The notes under the pieces were generated by a model. The model worked only from the letters and a program-made list of their open reading frames with translations. It was not told the origin of the DNA and made no database searches. Source: Aureispira sp. CCB-E (GTDB lineage Bacteria; Bacteroidota; Bacteroidia; Chitinophagales; Saprospiraceae). From it: a DNA stretch of 64,000 bases. Position numbers and translations under genes: made by a program. Below, piece by piece: positions 18,074 through 26,854 of the stretch. The stretch's first letter is position 1, and each line of letters starts with the position of its first letter. Where the stretch lies: assembly GCF_031326345.1 (NCBI RefSeq), contig NZ_CP133671.1, positions 5,332,001 through 5,396,000 on the forward strand, in the 5' to 3' direction.

Positions 18074-18191
18074 TTCTTTTTGGAATTATAAATATACTTT
18101 TAGTAGAGTTGGCGAACCAGTCAATAAAAAGGAACTTTTCCCCAATTATTGCGCTCTTTTAAAGTCTTTTTAATAAGGTTCTTTGAGAGTT

Positions 18192-18199
18192 CAAAGATA
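18192..18199 (-). promoter_or_regulatory. -7 element TATCTTTG, candidate promoter of TlpA-like gene
   Basis: CAAAGATA on the plus strand gives TATCTTTG on the minus strand, an exact Bacteroidota -7 element, about 119 bases before the start codon at 18073. A TTG at the ideal spacing was not found. Confidence 0.45.
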
Positions 18200-18318
18200 C
18201 ATTTTTTGCGGTAAAGTCTTGGATGAAAACAAAACTTTATGAAGTTGTTAAAACTATTAAAAATATCTGTTTCTTCTTTGACATTTAGAGAACGTAAAAT
18301 ATTACTACAATCTTTTTT

Positions 18319-18729
18319 TTATAGTTTTTTATCTTTTTCTGCTATCAAGCTTAGTAAGCCTTTAACCGTAATAATCATGGCTATAAAAATAAAGTTCGCA
18401 ATCAAAATAATTGTCAAAATCATTCGGTACCCTCCTGCCTCAAAAACACTAAGTTTCGAAAAAAGAGTTGCCAATGCAATCACCCCTATCATGATAAACA
18501 TAAATCCATAAATAGAATGGACCAAATATTTCTTATAATCTTCAGCAAACATACTCATCCCATTATTCATAATAGAATACAACAACAAACAAGAAGTACC
18601 AATCATCCATACAGTCAACGATTCTTGCGCTACAATAGCTGCTCCTAACATTCCTACAAGGGCACTTCCTCCAAATATTGCTGCTTGAACCATTGGAGGC
18701 ATGATATTTTTCTTCTTTATATTTTCCAT
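18319..18729 (-). CDS. Small four-helix membrane protein of unknown function
   Basis: About 136 residues from the ATG at 18729 (MENIKKKNIMPPMVQ); a longer reading to 18777 adds 16 residues with no family support. Four hydrophobic segments are visible: AAIFGGSALVGMLGAAIVA, LTVWMIGTSCLLLYSIM, IYGFMFIMIGVIALATLF, and MILTIILIANFIFIAMIIT. A short basic tail (EKDKKL) suggests the C-terminus is cytoplasmic. I do not recognise the family. It is flanked by repeat-containing gaps and has no obvious operon partner. Confidence 0.6.
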   Translation of the reverse strand: MENIKKKNIMPPMVQAAIFGGSALVGMLGAAIVAQESLTVWMIGTSCLLLYSIMNNGMSMFAEDYKKYLVHSIYGFMFIMIGVIALATLFSKLSVFEAGGYRMILTIILIANFIFIAMIITVKGLLSLIAEKDKKL

Positions 18730-18854
18730 AATTTTAATTGAATCTAAGTAATCGCTCAGCATTTTCAACGATAACATTGCTTACACTTGTATTGACTATA
18801 AGATGAAGTGATTCGTCTTAACCGATCACTCAACAACATACGACTTGCCTGTTA

Positions 18855-19022
18855 CATTACTTCGTGGGAAAATCGCATCAGTTTGATTATCAATAGAGTA
18901 TACTTTTGCTACTTAATTTCTTAAAGGGTTGATAATCAACGGCGAAGCCCTCACACGGTAAATTGATGCAAAGATGCTTTTTTAGTTTTTCACAAAAAAG
19001 CTAAAAAATCCACGAAGTACTA
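18855..19022. repeat. Copy of dispersed intergenic repeat with TACTTCGTGG ends
   Basis: TACTTCGTGG at 18858-18867 and its complement at 19010-19019 bound about 162 bases. Inside are a TTGATTATCAA/TTGATAATCAA pair and an AGTTTTTCACAAAAAAGCTA block. The right end, read in reverse, aligns with 46474-46519. The gap 18730-19112 holds no gene. Confidence 0.7.
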
Positions 19023-19112
19023 CTGTTAACAAACAAATAAAGAAAAAGTCACACAGCAAGCTATGCAACTTTACTATTATAGGAACTATATTTTGTGACC
19101 ATCATTCATCGT

Positions 19113-20165
19113 TTAGCTTACAATTCCTTGGCAGCTAGACCCTGCTCCTGCGGTACAGCCGTAACAATGCTGTCCCAGCATAATGTTGCGCTGTTCCATT
19201 GCCGACAAATCAAAATCTTCGATGTGTTGAGGAACTGATTTTTCTACCTGTAGTTGCAACATTTGGTTGAAGTCACAATCATACAAATATCCATCCCATG
19301 AAACAGACAATGTATTGCGGCACATCACACCTTCTGCTGCTGCTGGATTAAACGATTCTAGCAACAACTGCATATAGTCGTCAAATTTATCTTCCTTCAA
19401 CAAAAAGTCCAAGAAACGACTAATAGGTAGATTCGTAATGGTATACAAATTATTAAACTCGATATCGTACTCTGTTTTTAAAACACGCTTATAATCTGCT
19501 TCCAAGCTCATTTGATTGCCTGGCAAACTAGCGCCTCCAGGATTAAATACCAAATGCAATTTTAAGTCAGTTCCTTCTTTTCCATATCCCAAATCATTCA
19601 ATACACGTAAGGCTTCAATAGAGCGCACAAAAGTCTTATCTCCTCTTTGTTTGTCTGTATTTTCTGCTGTATAACAAGGCAAAGAAGCAATAACTGTTAA
19701 TTTGTGTTTTTTGAAAAACTCTGGATAAGTTCTGTACTCCTTATTAGAAACCAAAATGGTCAAATTGCTTCGAACAATAATCTCAATATCTTTACTAATA
19801 GCACGAATTTCTTCAATGAACCACTTAAAATTAGGATTCATTTCTGGAGCTCCTCCTGTTATATCAATTGTTGTCGTATTAGCTGCTTTGATGGCATTTA
19901 GGCAGTATTGCATTGTTTCCTTTGTCATAATTTCGGTACGAGTTGGTCCCGCATCGACATGACAATGCTCACAAGTCATATTGCACATATAGCCGATATT
20001 CACCTGAAAGATTTCTAATTGAGTAGGCTTGAAAGGCATCAAGTTAATATCTTGTAATTTTTGTTCAAACTTTGTTATTTTAGGAGTTGTTTCTTCCAAG
20101 ATAGCAATTTGAACATTTGGAGTAGCTAATTTACTACCACGTTTTTTTAGCGTTTGTAATTTCAT
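19113..20165 (-). CDS. arsS: Arsenosugar biosynthesis radical SAM protein ArsS
   Basis: 350 residues. The radical SAM cluster motif CNMTCEHC is at C61, C65 and C68, preceded by EIFQVNIGYM. DITGGAPEMNPNFKWFI provides the GGAPE SAM-binding element. The C-terminal half is the DUF3641-like auxiliary region with MCRNTLSVSWDGYLYDCDFN and a terminal HCYGCTAGAGSSCQG cluster. This layout is that of ArsS, proposed to join an adenosyl radical to dimethylated arsenic during arsenosugar synthesis. The usual ArsM methyltransferase neighbour is not in the window. Cysteine, not selenocysteine, occupies the terminal cluster. The assignment is strong; the substrate is from family knowledge. Confidence 0.9.
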   Translation of the reverse strand: MKLQTLKKRGSKLATPNVQIAILEETTPKITKFEQKLQDINLMPFKPTQLEIFQVNIGYMCNMTCEHCHVDAGPTRTEIMTKETMQYCLNAIKAANTTTIDITGGAPEMNPNFKWFIEEIRAISKDIEIIVRSNLTILVSNKEYRTYPEFFKKHKLTVIASLPCYTAENTDKQRGDKTFVRSIEALRVLNDLGYGKEGTDLKLHLVFNPGGASLPGNQMSLEADYKRVLKTEYDIEFNNLYTITNLPISRFLDFLLKEDKFDDYMQLLLESFNPAAAEGVMCRNTLSVSWDGYLYDCDFNQMLQLQVEKSVPQHIEDFDLSAMEQRNIMLGQHCYGCTAGAGSSCQGIVS

Positions 20166-20570
20166 GTATGCTTGTTATTTGACAAAATTTTTGATAAAAA
20201 AACAAGGGCATTGATTTTATTTTGTCAGTTTCAATGTTTGCCTCAATACGTTATTTGTAATTCATGCTATTCATCTACTCAATCAGCGTATTAGATGGTG
20301 TCCATCATCTATACTATAAGGTTGCCTCTTGACAAGAAACTATAGCTATACCAATTCCTTGTTACATGAACTACGTTTAAGATACGTGCCTATTTGATAC
20401 AATTTAACCAAATTTAATATTAATAAAGCTATAAAACAACGATTTGTTCAAAAGGTTTTGTGCTTTGATTTGCTCTACAATAAAAATTCTTAAAAAATTA
20501 CAATAAAAAGATTTTTGTTTAGCACTCCTTTCTTTATTTTGGTTGTTTGGCTATATCAAAACATTCAATT
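20166..20570. other. Divergent intergenic region
   Basis: 405 bases between the arsS and acetyltransferase start codons. It is AT-rich and contains a short AGATG/CATCT-type hairpin near 20292-20311. No RNA gene, repeat of the dispersed family or convincing promoter was recognised. Confidence 0.4.
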
Positions 20571-21107
20571 ATGAGCAAATACCTATTAGAAACGCCTCGA
20601 CTTGGTTTAAGGACTTGGCAGGAAAGTGATTTAGAACCTTTTGCAAAAATTAATGCTGATTCTCAAGCAATGCAATTCTACCCAAACACATTGGATAAAG
20701 CTGCTACCCAAAAAATGCTTGCTCGTATTCAGCAACAATATGCCGATTACGGTTTTTCGGTTTATGCTGTGGATTTATTAAAAGACAAACGATTCATTGG
20801 GTATATTGGTTTTATGCGCCCTAGTTTTGAGAGTTATTTTACTCCTTGTGTTGAAATAGGTTGGCGGTTGGATCCTAGTGTTTGGAATCAAGGCTTGGCA
20901 ACAGAGGGCGCATTGGCTTGTTTAGAGTATGGTTTTGGCACCTTAGGCTTTCAAGAAATCTATTCGTTTACCGCCGAAATTAACAAACCGTCAGAACGAG
21001 TTATGCAGAAAATTGGTCTCAAAAAAGTCGATACATTTCTCCATCCACTTCTCGAAAAAGATAGTCCATTAGCCCTACATGTTTTGTACAAAGCCAATCA
21101 ATCATAA
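20571..21107 (+). CDS. RimJ/RimL-type GNAT acetyltransferase
   Basis: About 178 residues from the ATG at 20571 (MSKYLLETPRLGLRTW), which fits the family's LxTxRLxLR opening; the track-length start upstream adds eight unrelated residues. EIGWRLDPSVWNQGLATEG is the acetyl-CoA binding beta-4/alpha-3 element (G-W/Y-R-L...WxxGxATE). IYSFTAEINKPSERVMQKIG is the conserved N-x-x-S-x-x-x-M-x-K-x-G element. The protein is probably a cytoplasmic N-acetyltransferase acting on an amino group of a protein or small molecule. The substrate is unknown. Confidence 0.88.
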   Translation: MSKYLLETPRLGLRTWQESDLEPFAKINADSQAMQFYPNTLDKAATQKMLARIQQQYADYGFSVYAVDLLKDKRFIGYIGFMRPSFESYFTPCVEIGWRLDPSVWNQGLATEGALACLEYGFGTLGFQEIYSFTAEINKPSERVMQKIGLKKVDTFLHPLLEKDSPLALHVLYKANQS

Positions 21108-21194
21108 AATCAACCAAACACTAAAACTCTTTTCTTCTACTACGCTCTGAATATAAGTATTCGTAATATATTGTCTATTATAGTAGTAATTCAT

Positions 21195-21330
21195 TGATTA
21201 GTTTTACTACGCTGTGTCGTACTCCGTGAGCGCTTTGTTTTTAGTTAATTTTATTATTCCTTGTGGTCATGAGCTAGCAAACTAGGTTCGCTGCTATGGT
21301 GTCGTTTCAATAAATTAATACTATAGATGA
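21195..21330. repeat. Diverged copy of dispersed intergenic repeat
   Basis: The block TACTCCGTGAGCGCTTTG at 21220 continues to 21248 and matches, in reverse complement, 1502-1530 and 60614-60642. Further right, GTTCGCTGCTATGGTG near 21288 resembles the TTCGCTGCTACTACGTGG block near 60487. Boundaries are approximate. Confidence 0.6.
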
Positions 21331-21360
21331 AGGCAGATTTTAAAAGAACACTAAAACCTT

Positions 21361-21996
21361 ATGAAAAAAAAATTAATGTCCATTCTACTTTCTTCATTCT
21401 TTTTCCTTGTTGTACTTATTCTTGGAGCAGATTATTATGTTCAATCCTCTGTTCAAAACAAATTATACAAGAATATTGAGACCATTCCTTACAATAAAGT
21501 AGGGCTAGTCCTTGGCACTGTAAAGTTGCTTCAAAATGGAAATTTGAATCGCTATTACAAATATCGGATAGAAGCTGCGGCAGCACTATTCAAAGCTGGG
21601 AAAATTGACTTTATTTTAGTTAGTGGTGACAACAGCCGAAAAGGATATGATGAGCCTACGGACATGAAAGAAGACTTAATAAAAAAAGGCATTCCTGAGC
21701 ACAAGATTTTTCTAGATTATGCAGGTTTTAGAACTTTAGATTCTGTCGTTCGTAGCAACGTTATATTTGGACAAAAAAACATTACCATTATTTCCCAAAA
21801 ATTTCACAATGAGCGTGCGGTCTTCATTGCCAACCACAAACACATCAATGCGATTGGCTTCGAAGCCAAAGATGTTTCCATTCGAGCAGGTTTGAAAGTC
21901 CAAATTCGAGAAAAACTAGCCCGAGTCAAAGTTTTGATTGACGTTTTGTTTGGGGTTCAACCTAAATATCTAGGGAAACAAATCGAAATTCGGTAA
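21361..21996 (+). CDS. SanA-like DUF218 membrane-anchored protein
   Basis: 211 residues with one N-terminal transmembrane helix (MSILLSSFFFLVVLILGADY). The domain that follows has VGLVLGTVKLLQNGNLNRYY, then ILVSGDNSRKGYDEPTDM, and ITIISQKFHNERAVFIANH, the DUF218/SanA/YdcF pattern. SanA of Escherichia coli affects envelope barrier function at high temperature; related ElyC proteins act on lipid carriers. The motif residues are preserved, so a similar envelope role is plausible. It is convergent with the helical-repeat gene, whose stop is 17 bases away. Confidence 0.88.
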   Translation: MKKKLMSILLSSFFFLVVLILGADYYVQSSVQNKLYKNIETIPYNKVGLVLGTVKLLQNGNLNRYYKYRIEAAAALFKAGKIDFILVSGDNSRKGYDEPTDMKEDLIKKGIPEHKIFLDYAGFRTLDSVVRSNVIFGQKNITIISQKFHNERAVFIANHKHINAIGFEAKDVSIRAGLKVQIREKLARVKVLIDVLFGVQPKYLGKQIEIR

Positions 21997-22013
21997 AAGC
22001 GATAATCCCTACT

Positions 22014-23477
22014 TTAGGTGTACTTATCCACCCAAGTCAAAAGCTTGTTGAGTTCGTATGGGCTATTCTTATAGGCTTCTATAAAATGTGCTCTAAGATT
22101 GATAAAAACCTGTTTTCGCTCCGTTCGACTAGGACTTTTGCATGCTTTCTGAATCGCATTTAAAAAGGTTGAGAAATTAGCATCATTGTATTTTTTTCGT
22201 TTCAATGTCTTGATATAATTTTCTAAGAATTGAAAGTTTTCTAGTTCATAATGACAAGTAATCATCATAAAATCTACTTTAATCCGACTTGCTATATTAG
22301 CATCATCTTTGTAACAATCCCAATAAGCATTGATGCTATTCAAACAAGCATTGTAATCTTTGAGTTTTAGATAGGATTCTATTATTGAGAGCTGAACCAC
22401 CTTTAAGAGTACAGGGTTTAATGCCGCAATATATTTACTCGTATAGTCAACCGCTTCTTGAAGTAATTTTTCTAGTTCTATCAATTTTTCTATAACGATT
22501 AAATGTTCTAGCTTTAGAATAAAAAACCTTAGTAATATATCTTTTGAAATACTTAAATCAGAGGTGTAATTTGCTTGAAAAAAAACATAGAGTTCATCCA
22601 ATAACTCATTAAATCGTTGATATTGCTGCAACATTAATGCAGCAGCAGCGAAATTGAGTAAGAAATTACAGTATGTATTTTTATCATCTCCTTTTATTTT
22701 TAATGGCTTTAATTTTTGATGCATTTGTTCTCGAATCTTATAACCATCTTCAATACGCCCCTCTTGATTATTTCTAATAGCCAATAGCTCGCTGTGAACA
22801 ATCTGTCCTGCAACTGTATAACATTCAAAACGGTCAAACTTATTTTGGAGTTCTGTCAATGTTGGAAAGTCTAGTTGCGCCCTAATCTTTGGTTTGCTTC
22901 TAGCATAATGGTAGAGTTTGTTCAACCAAACATACACATCTATCTCTTCTTTTTGAATGTCTAAATATTGATGAATACTTTCGTATAATTTTTCTGTATT
23001 TTCAATTAACTTGTTTTTGTTAAAATTGATTTTAATGAGTGAAAAATACTTCAGCTGCAAAAATTGGAACATAGCAACATAATTATTGTAGCCATGTTTT
23101 TGTGCCAATGTACTCCCTTTTTGGATCAACGTACTTGACTGGTTGTACAAGCCTTTTTTGATCATTATCTTAGCTTGGTTATAATAAGAACCCAATTTGA
23201 TCTCAATATCGTTTTCTTTGTAAAACCCCTCTAGGCTCTCTAATACCAATTTCCCCAAATAGCTTTTTATGTTCTTGAACTTTTTTAGTCCAACCTTTGC
23301 TTGATATTCTTTCTCAAAGTCTGCTTGATTAATCGCTTTCCGCTTGTCCAATAAACGAAATAGCAAAACATACGGATTCGGTTCTTCTGTAATATGTCGA
23401 GTAGCATACAGGGTGAAATACCGCTTCTCGGCACTAGACAAACTCTGTATCAATTCTTGCAATAAATCTGTCTTCAT
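22014..23477 (-). CDS. Helical-repeat protein of unknown function
   Basis: 487 residues, with no signal peptide or membrane segment. The first 110 residues (LIQSLSSAEKRYFTLYA and KFKNIKSYLGKLVLESLEGF) look like a small helical DNA-binding or scaffold domain. The rest is a series of paired helices in the TPR/half-a-TPR style. I recognise this type as a recurring uncharacterised Bacteroidota protein but cannot give a function. It is divergent from an AraC regulator gene 143 bases away. Confidence 0.65.
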   Translation of the reverse strand: MKTDLLQELIQSLSSAEKRYFTLYATRHITEEPNPYVLLFRLLDKRKAINQADFEKEYQAKVGLKKFKNIKSYLGKLVLESLEGFYKENDIEIKLGSYYNQAKIMIKKGLYNQSSTLIQKGSTLAQKHGYNNYVAMFQFLQLKYFSLIKINFNKNKLIENTEKLYESIHQYLDIQKEEIDVYVWLNKLYHYARSKPKIRAQLDFPTLTELQNKFDRFECYTVAGQIVHSELLAIRNNQEGRIEDGYKIREQMHQKLKPLKIKGDDKNTYCNFLLNFAAAALMLQQYQRFNELLDELYVFFQANYTSDLSISKDILLRFFILKLEHLIVIEKLIELEKLLQEAVDYTSKYIAALNPVLLKVVQLSIIESYLKLKDYNACLNSINAYWDCYKDDANIASRIKVDFMMITCHYELENFQFLENYIKTLKRKKYNDANFSTFLNAIQKACKSPSRTERKQVFINLRAHFIEAYKNSPYELNKLLTWVDKYT

Positions 23478-23620
23478 AAAGTTTTCTTAAAAAAGATTAA
23501 CCTAAAAAAGCTTTTTTAGTTGGTCATTTTGTAAAACACTCAATTTTCAATTATCTTTCTAGCTATTAGAAATCCGTCGTCTGTCGCTTCCTTTTATCAA
23601 CTTTACAAGATTACAACCAG

Positions 23621-24469
23621 ATGAAACAAGTATCTGTTCCCAATGACATACTTACCAATACACAGGATATTAATTTAATCCATTACAAAAGTAAGACAGA
23701 GTTAATAAAAAGTAAAGTAGCTTTCTCTCAATATGTATTTAGTTTTCTAATTGAGGGTCAGAAACAAATCCACAACACCGATGGGATTTTATCCATCAAC
23801 AACAACGAATTTACGCTCATTACGAACCCAGTTTGTTTGATGACAGAAAAAAAGGGACTGGATTCTAATAGTTATGAAAGCTGTTTGTTGACATTTAATG
23901 ACAAGATTTTGCACGATTTTCAACAAAAATATGCCATTACACCTCTTCCTTCTGAGAAGCTTTGCAAAAATGTCTTAAAATTTAGCTATGACAATTACAC
24001 TCAAAATTTTCGTCGTTCTTTAGAAATTTTACCCCATCAACAATTATCTCAAGAAATTCTAACCATCAAATTTCAAGAGATCATGCTCTATTTGTTGCAC
24101 AGAGAGCCCCAAATCTTAGATTCTTTTCTTTCTCAACGACATACAAACATAGAAACACATTTTAGATATAGTGTTGAAAACAATATTTACTCCAACTTGA
24201 GTTTGGATGAATTGGCATTTTTATGCAACATGAGTACCTCTACTTTTAAGCGTTATTTTGCCAAATTTTATCGCACTTCACCCCACAAATGGATGACAAA
24301 CCAACGGATGAATAATGCCTTTCAATTGTTGCAACAAGGCAAACGGCCTTCTGAAATTTTTACTGACTTGGGATACAAAACCCTTTCTAGTTTCACTAGA
24401 GCTTACAAAAAACATTTTGGTCAACTACCCAGTGAACAGCTCCCTTCTAGGAGTATTTCCAACAAATGA
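23621..24469 (+). CDS. AraC family transcriptional regulator
   Basis: 282 residues. The N-terminal 150 residues form an AraC-type sensing domain (EGQKQIHNTDGILSINNNEF). The C-terminal domain has two helix-turn-helix units: NLSLDELAFLCNMSTSTFKR, and the second ending in LGYKTLSSFTRAYKKHFGQ, the classical AraC signature. The sensing domain resembles ExsA-type or AraC_N regulators, where another protein or ligand controls activity. Neighbours on the same strand are the PEBP and decarboxylase genes, possible targets but unproven. Confidence 0.9.
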   Translation: MKQVSVPNDILTNTQDINLIHYKSKTELIKSKVAFSQYVFSFLIEGQKQIHNTDGILSINNNEFTLITNPVCLMTEKKGLDSNSYESCLLTFNDKILHDFQQKYAITPLPSEKLCKNVLKFSYDNYTQNFRRSLEILPHQQLSQEILTIKFQEIMLYLLHREPQILDSFLSQRHTNIETHFRYSVENNIYSNLSLDELAFLCNMSTSTFKRYFAKFYRTSPHKWMTNQRMNNAFQLLQQGKRPSEIFTDLGYKTLSSFTRAYKKHFGQLPSEQLPSRSISNK

Positions 24470-24607
24470 GCTTTTTAGCATACCTGTTGACCTTTTTAGT
24501 ATCTTCTTATAGAATACTTTTGTACTTAGTTAAAATATTTAGCAACAAACATTGTAGACCTCTTGTATGCTGTTTGCAAAACGTTGCACCATTAAAACTT
24601 TTATCTT

Positions 24608-25150
24608 ATGTATCAATTTTTAGTATTCATCTCTATCTTTTTATTTTCATTCAATCTAAAAGCTCAAACATTTACTTTGGAAAGCAACGACTTAGGAGGA
24701 CAAGCTACCCTCCAACAAGTTTTTAACGGCTTTGGCTGCACAGGAGAAAATATTTCACCACAATTATCATGGAAAAATGCCCCTAAAGGCACCAAAAGTT
24801 TTGCCATTACAATGTACGATCCTGATGCGCCAACAGGTAGTGGCTGGTGGCATTGGCTAGCTTTTGATATTCCTAGTACGACTAAAGAGCTAAAAAGTGG
24901 AGCAGGAAAAGCTCAAAGCGACCTGCTGCCAACAGGAGTAATTCAAAGCTTAACAGACTATGGAACTATTGGTTACGGAGGTCCTTGCCCGCCAGAAGGT
25001 CACGGTTTTCACACCTATATTCTTACTGTTTATGCCCTTAATACAGATAAATTAGGCGTAGACGAAAAGGCGAATCCTGCGTTAGTGGGTTATATGATCA
25101 ATTCCAAAACCATTGAGAAAGCTTCTATTGTTGTCTATTATAAACGATAG
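24608..25150 (+). CDS. YbhB/YbcL (PEBP) family secreted protein
   Basis: 180 residues with a signal peptide (YQFLVFISIFLFSFNLKAQ). The phosphatidylethanolamine-binding protein fold is shown by TGENISPQLSWKNAPKGTKS, MYDPDAPTGSGWWHWLAFDI, and the GHGFHTYILTVYALNTD segment, which carry the conserved D-P-D-x-P, the H of WxHW and the GxHxY ligand site. Bacterial YbhB/YbcL proteins are small periplasmic or cytoplasmic domains of uncertain ligand. It is followed by an unusually strong inverted repeat before the decarboxylase. Confidence 0.93.
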   Translation: MYQFLVFISIFLFSFNLKAQTFTLESNDLGGQATLQQVFNGFGCTGENISPQLSWKNAPKGTKSFAITMYDPDAPTGSGWWHWLAFDIPSTTKELKSGAGKAQSDLLPTGVIQSLTDYGTIGYGGPCPPEGHGFHTYILTVYALNTDKLGVDEKANPALVGYMINSKTIEKASIVVYYKR

Positions 25151-25173
25151 TTCTTTTTAACAACTTGTATAAG

Positions 25174-25261
25174 ATTTGATTTTTATTTAATTTGAGTTTA
25201 CATTACTTCGTGGAAAAATCGTACGATAGCGCATTAAGTTCAAATTAAATAAAAATCAAAT
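25174..25261. repeat. Perfect 22-bp inverted repeat ending next to a start codon
   Basis: Arms 25174-25195 and 25240-25261 are exact reverse complements (inner ATTTGATTTTTATTTAATTT). The 44-base loop contains ATTACTTCGTGG, the core of the dispersed repeat family. The right arm stops one base before the ATG at 25263. If transcribed through, the start codon would sit at the foot of a long stem. Confidence 0.85.
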
Positions 25262-25262
25262 T

Positions 25263-26684
25263 ATGAAAAATAAAGAATTTCGCCACTATGCTCACCTAAT
25301 GGTAGATTGGATGGCAGATTATTTTGAGCAAATCGAAGACTATCCTGTCAAAGCACAAGTTCAACCTAGGGAAATCTATAATCAACTACCTGCTCAAGCA
25401 CCGATTGAAGGAGAAGCAATGTCTGCAATATTTAAAGATTTTCAAGACATTATTTTACCTGGCATTACCCATTGGCAGCACCCTAACTTTTTTGCTTATT
25501 TTCCAGCCAACACCTCTTTTCCCTCTATTTTGGGTGAAATGCTTACTGCTACTTTAGGCGCACAATGTATGATTTGGGATACCTCTCCTGCTGCTGCAGA
25601 ATTGGAAGAACGTGTCATGAATTGGCTAAGAGATTTAATGGGTATTCCTGATAATTTTGAAGGGGTTATTCAAGATACCGCCTCTACAGCTACCTTAACT
25701 GCAATTTTATCTGCTCGAGAAAAAGCAACGAATTTTGATAGCAATCAAAACGGTATCACAGCCAATAACCTTAGAGTATACTGTTCAACAGAAACACACT
25801 CATCAATTGAAAAAGCTGTAAAAATTGCAGGTTTGGGTAAAAAAAACTTAGTTAAAATACCTGTTGACGATCAACTCCGTATGCGAGGAGATGCCCTAGA
25901 ACAAGCCATTCAGGAAGATATCAACAATGGACTTCATCCAACCTGTATTGTTGCTGCAATTGGAACCACAGGAACCACTGCCATTGATCCACTACAAGAG
26001 ATTGCTGCTATTAGTCAAAAATATGCTATATGGCTGCATGTCGATGCAGCTTATGCTGGTTCTGCTTTAATTTTGCCTGAGTTTCAGTGGATGATTCAGG
26101 GTATAGAGCAAGTTGATAGTTTTGTTTTTAATCCTCACAAATGGCTGTTGACTAATTTTGATTGCTCTGTTTATTTTATAAAAGACAAAGAATGCCTCTT
26201 GAGAACCTTTGAAATATTACCCGAATATTTAAAAACAACCAATAGAGGTATTGTCAACGATTATAGAGACTGGGGAGTACCTTTAGGAAGACGTTTTAGA
26301 GCCCTTAAATTATGGTTTGTGCTCCGCTCCTATGGTGTCAAAGGTTTGCAAAAACAGTTGCGAACACACATTGATTTAGCACAAGAACTTACTAGTTGGA
26401 TTCAGACAAGTACTGATTTTGAGATCTTAGCTCCTACCAGTTTAAATCTTGTTTGCTTTCGTTACCACCCTACTCCTATCAACGATGCAGCAACACTAAA
26501 CAATATTAATGAAACTATTTTGCAACACCTCAACAAAACTGGTCTTCTGTACTTGACACACACAAAGATCAAGGGGCAATATGCTATAAGACTAGTCATA
26601 GGACAAACCTTTGTTAAAGCGCATCATATTAAACATGCTTGGCAACAGATTCAAGAAATTGCTAGAAAAACCATAACAGCTTGA
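25263..26684 (+). CDS. PLP-dependent aromatic L-amino acid decarboxylase
   Basis: 473 residues, matching group II decarboxylases of the aromatic amino acid type. The opening YAHLMVDWMADYFEQIEDYPV, seen in part, and the PGITHWQHPNFFAYFPAN block match the substrate-pocket region of DOPA/tryptophan decarboxylases. HVDAAYAGSA gives the PLP-contacting aspartate D261, and FNPHKWLLTNFDCS carries the Schiff-base lysine K293. The likeness to animal DDC is high by eye. The reaction is decarboxylation of an aromatic amino acid to an amine plus CO2 in the cytoplasm; the precise substrate cannot be read. Its start is one base from a long inverted repeat, suggesting structural control of translation. Confidence 0.93.
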   Translation: MKNKEFRHYAHLMVDWMADYFEQIEDYPVKAQVQPREIYNQLPAQAPIEGEAMSAIFKDFQDIILPGITHWQHPNFFAYFPANTSFPSILGEMLTATLGAQCMIWDTSPAAAELEERVMNWLRDLMGIPDNFEGVIQDTASTATLTAILSAREKATNFDSNQNGITANNLRVYCSTETHSSIEKAVKIAGLGKKNLVKIPVDDQLRMRGDALEQAIQEDINNGLHPTCIVAAIGTTGTTAIDPLQEIAAISQKYAIWLHVDAAYAGSALILPEFQWMIQGIEQVDSFVFNPHKWLLTNFDCSVYFIKDKECLLRTFEILPEYLKTTNRGIVNDYRDWGVPLGRRFRALKLWFVLRSYGVKGLQKQLRTHIDLAQELTSWIQTSTDFEILAPTSLNLVCFRYHPTPINDAATLNNINETILQHLNKTGLLYLTHTKIKGQYAIRLVIGQTFVKAHHIKHAWQQIQEIARKTITA

Positions 26685-26854
26685 ACGTTTTTAACAAAAA
26701 TCTATTAATTTTATAGTTTGAACTATATGATAATATTTTGTGTTTTTTGTCTGTTTATAGACATGTATCTACAAAGTAAAAAAATATATCACACGGATAC
26801 ATTTTTCTATGATAAGGCAATAAGCCTATATTAAATCACGCTGTAACTAAAAAG

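Noticed and set aside
20292-20311. Short hairpin upstream of the acetyltransferase
   Set aside because: The pair AGATG/CATCT is too short and lacks a T tract or repeat-family context.
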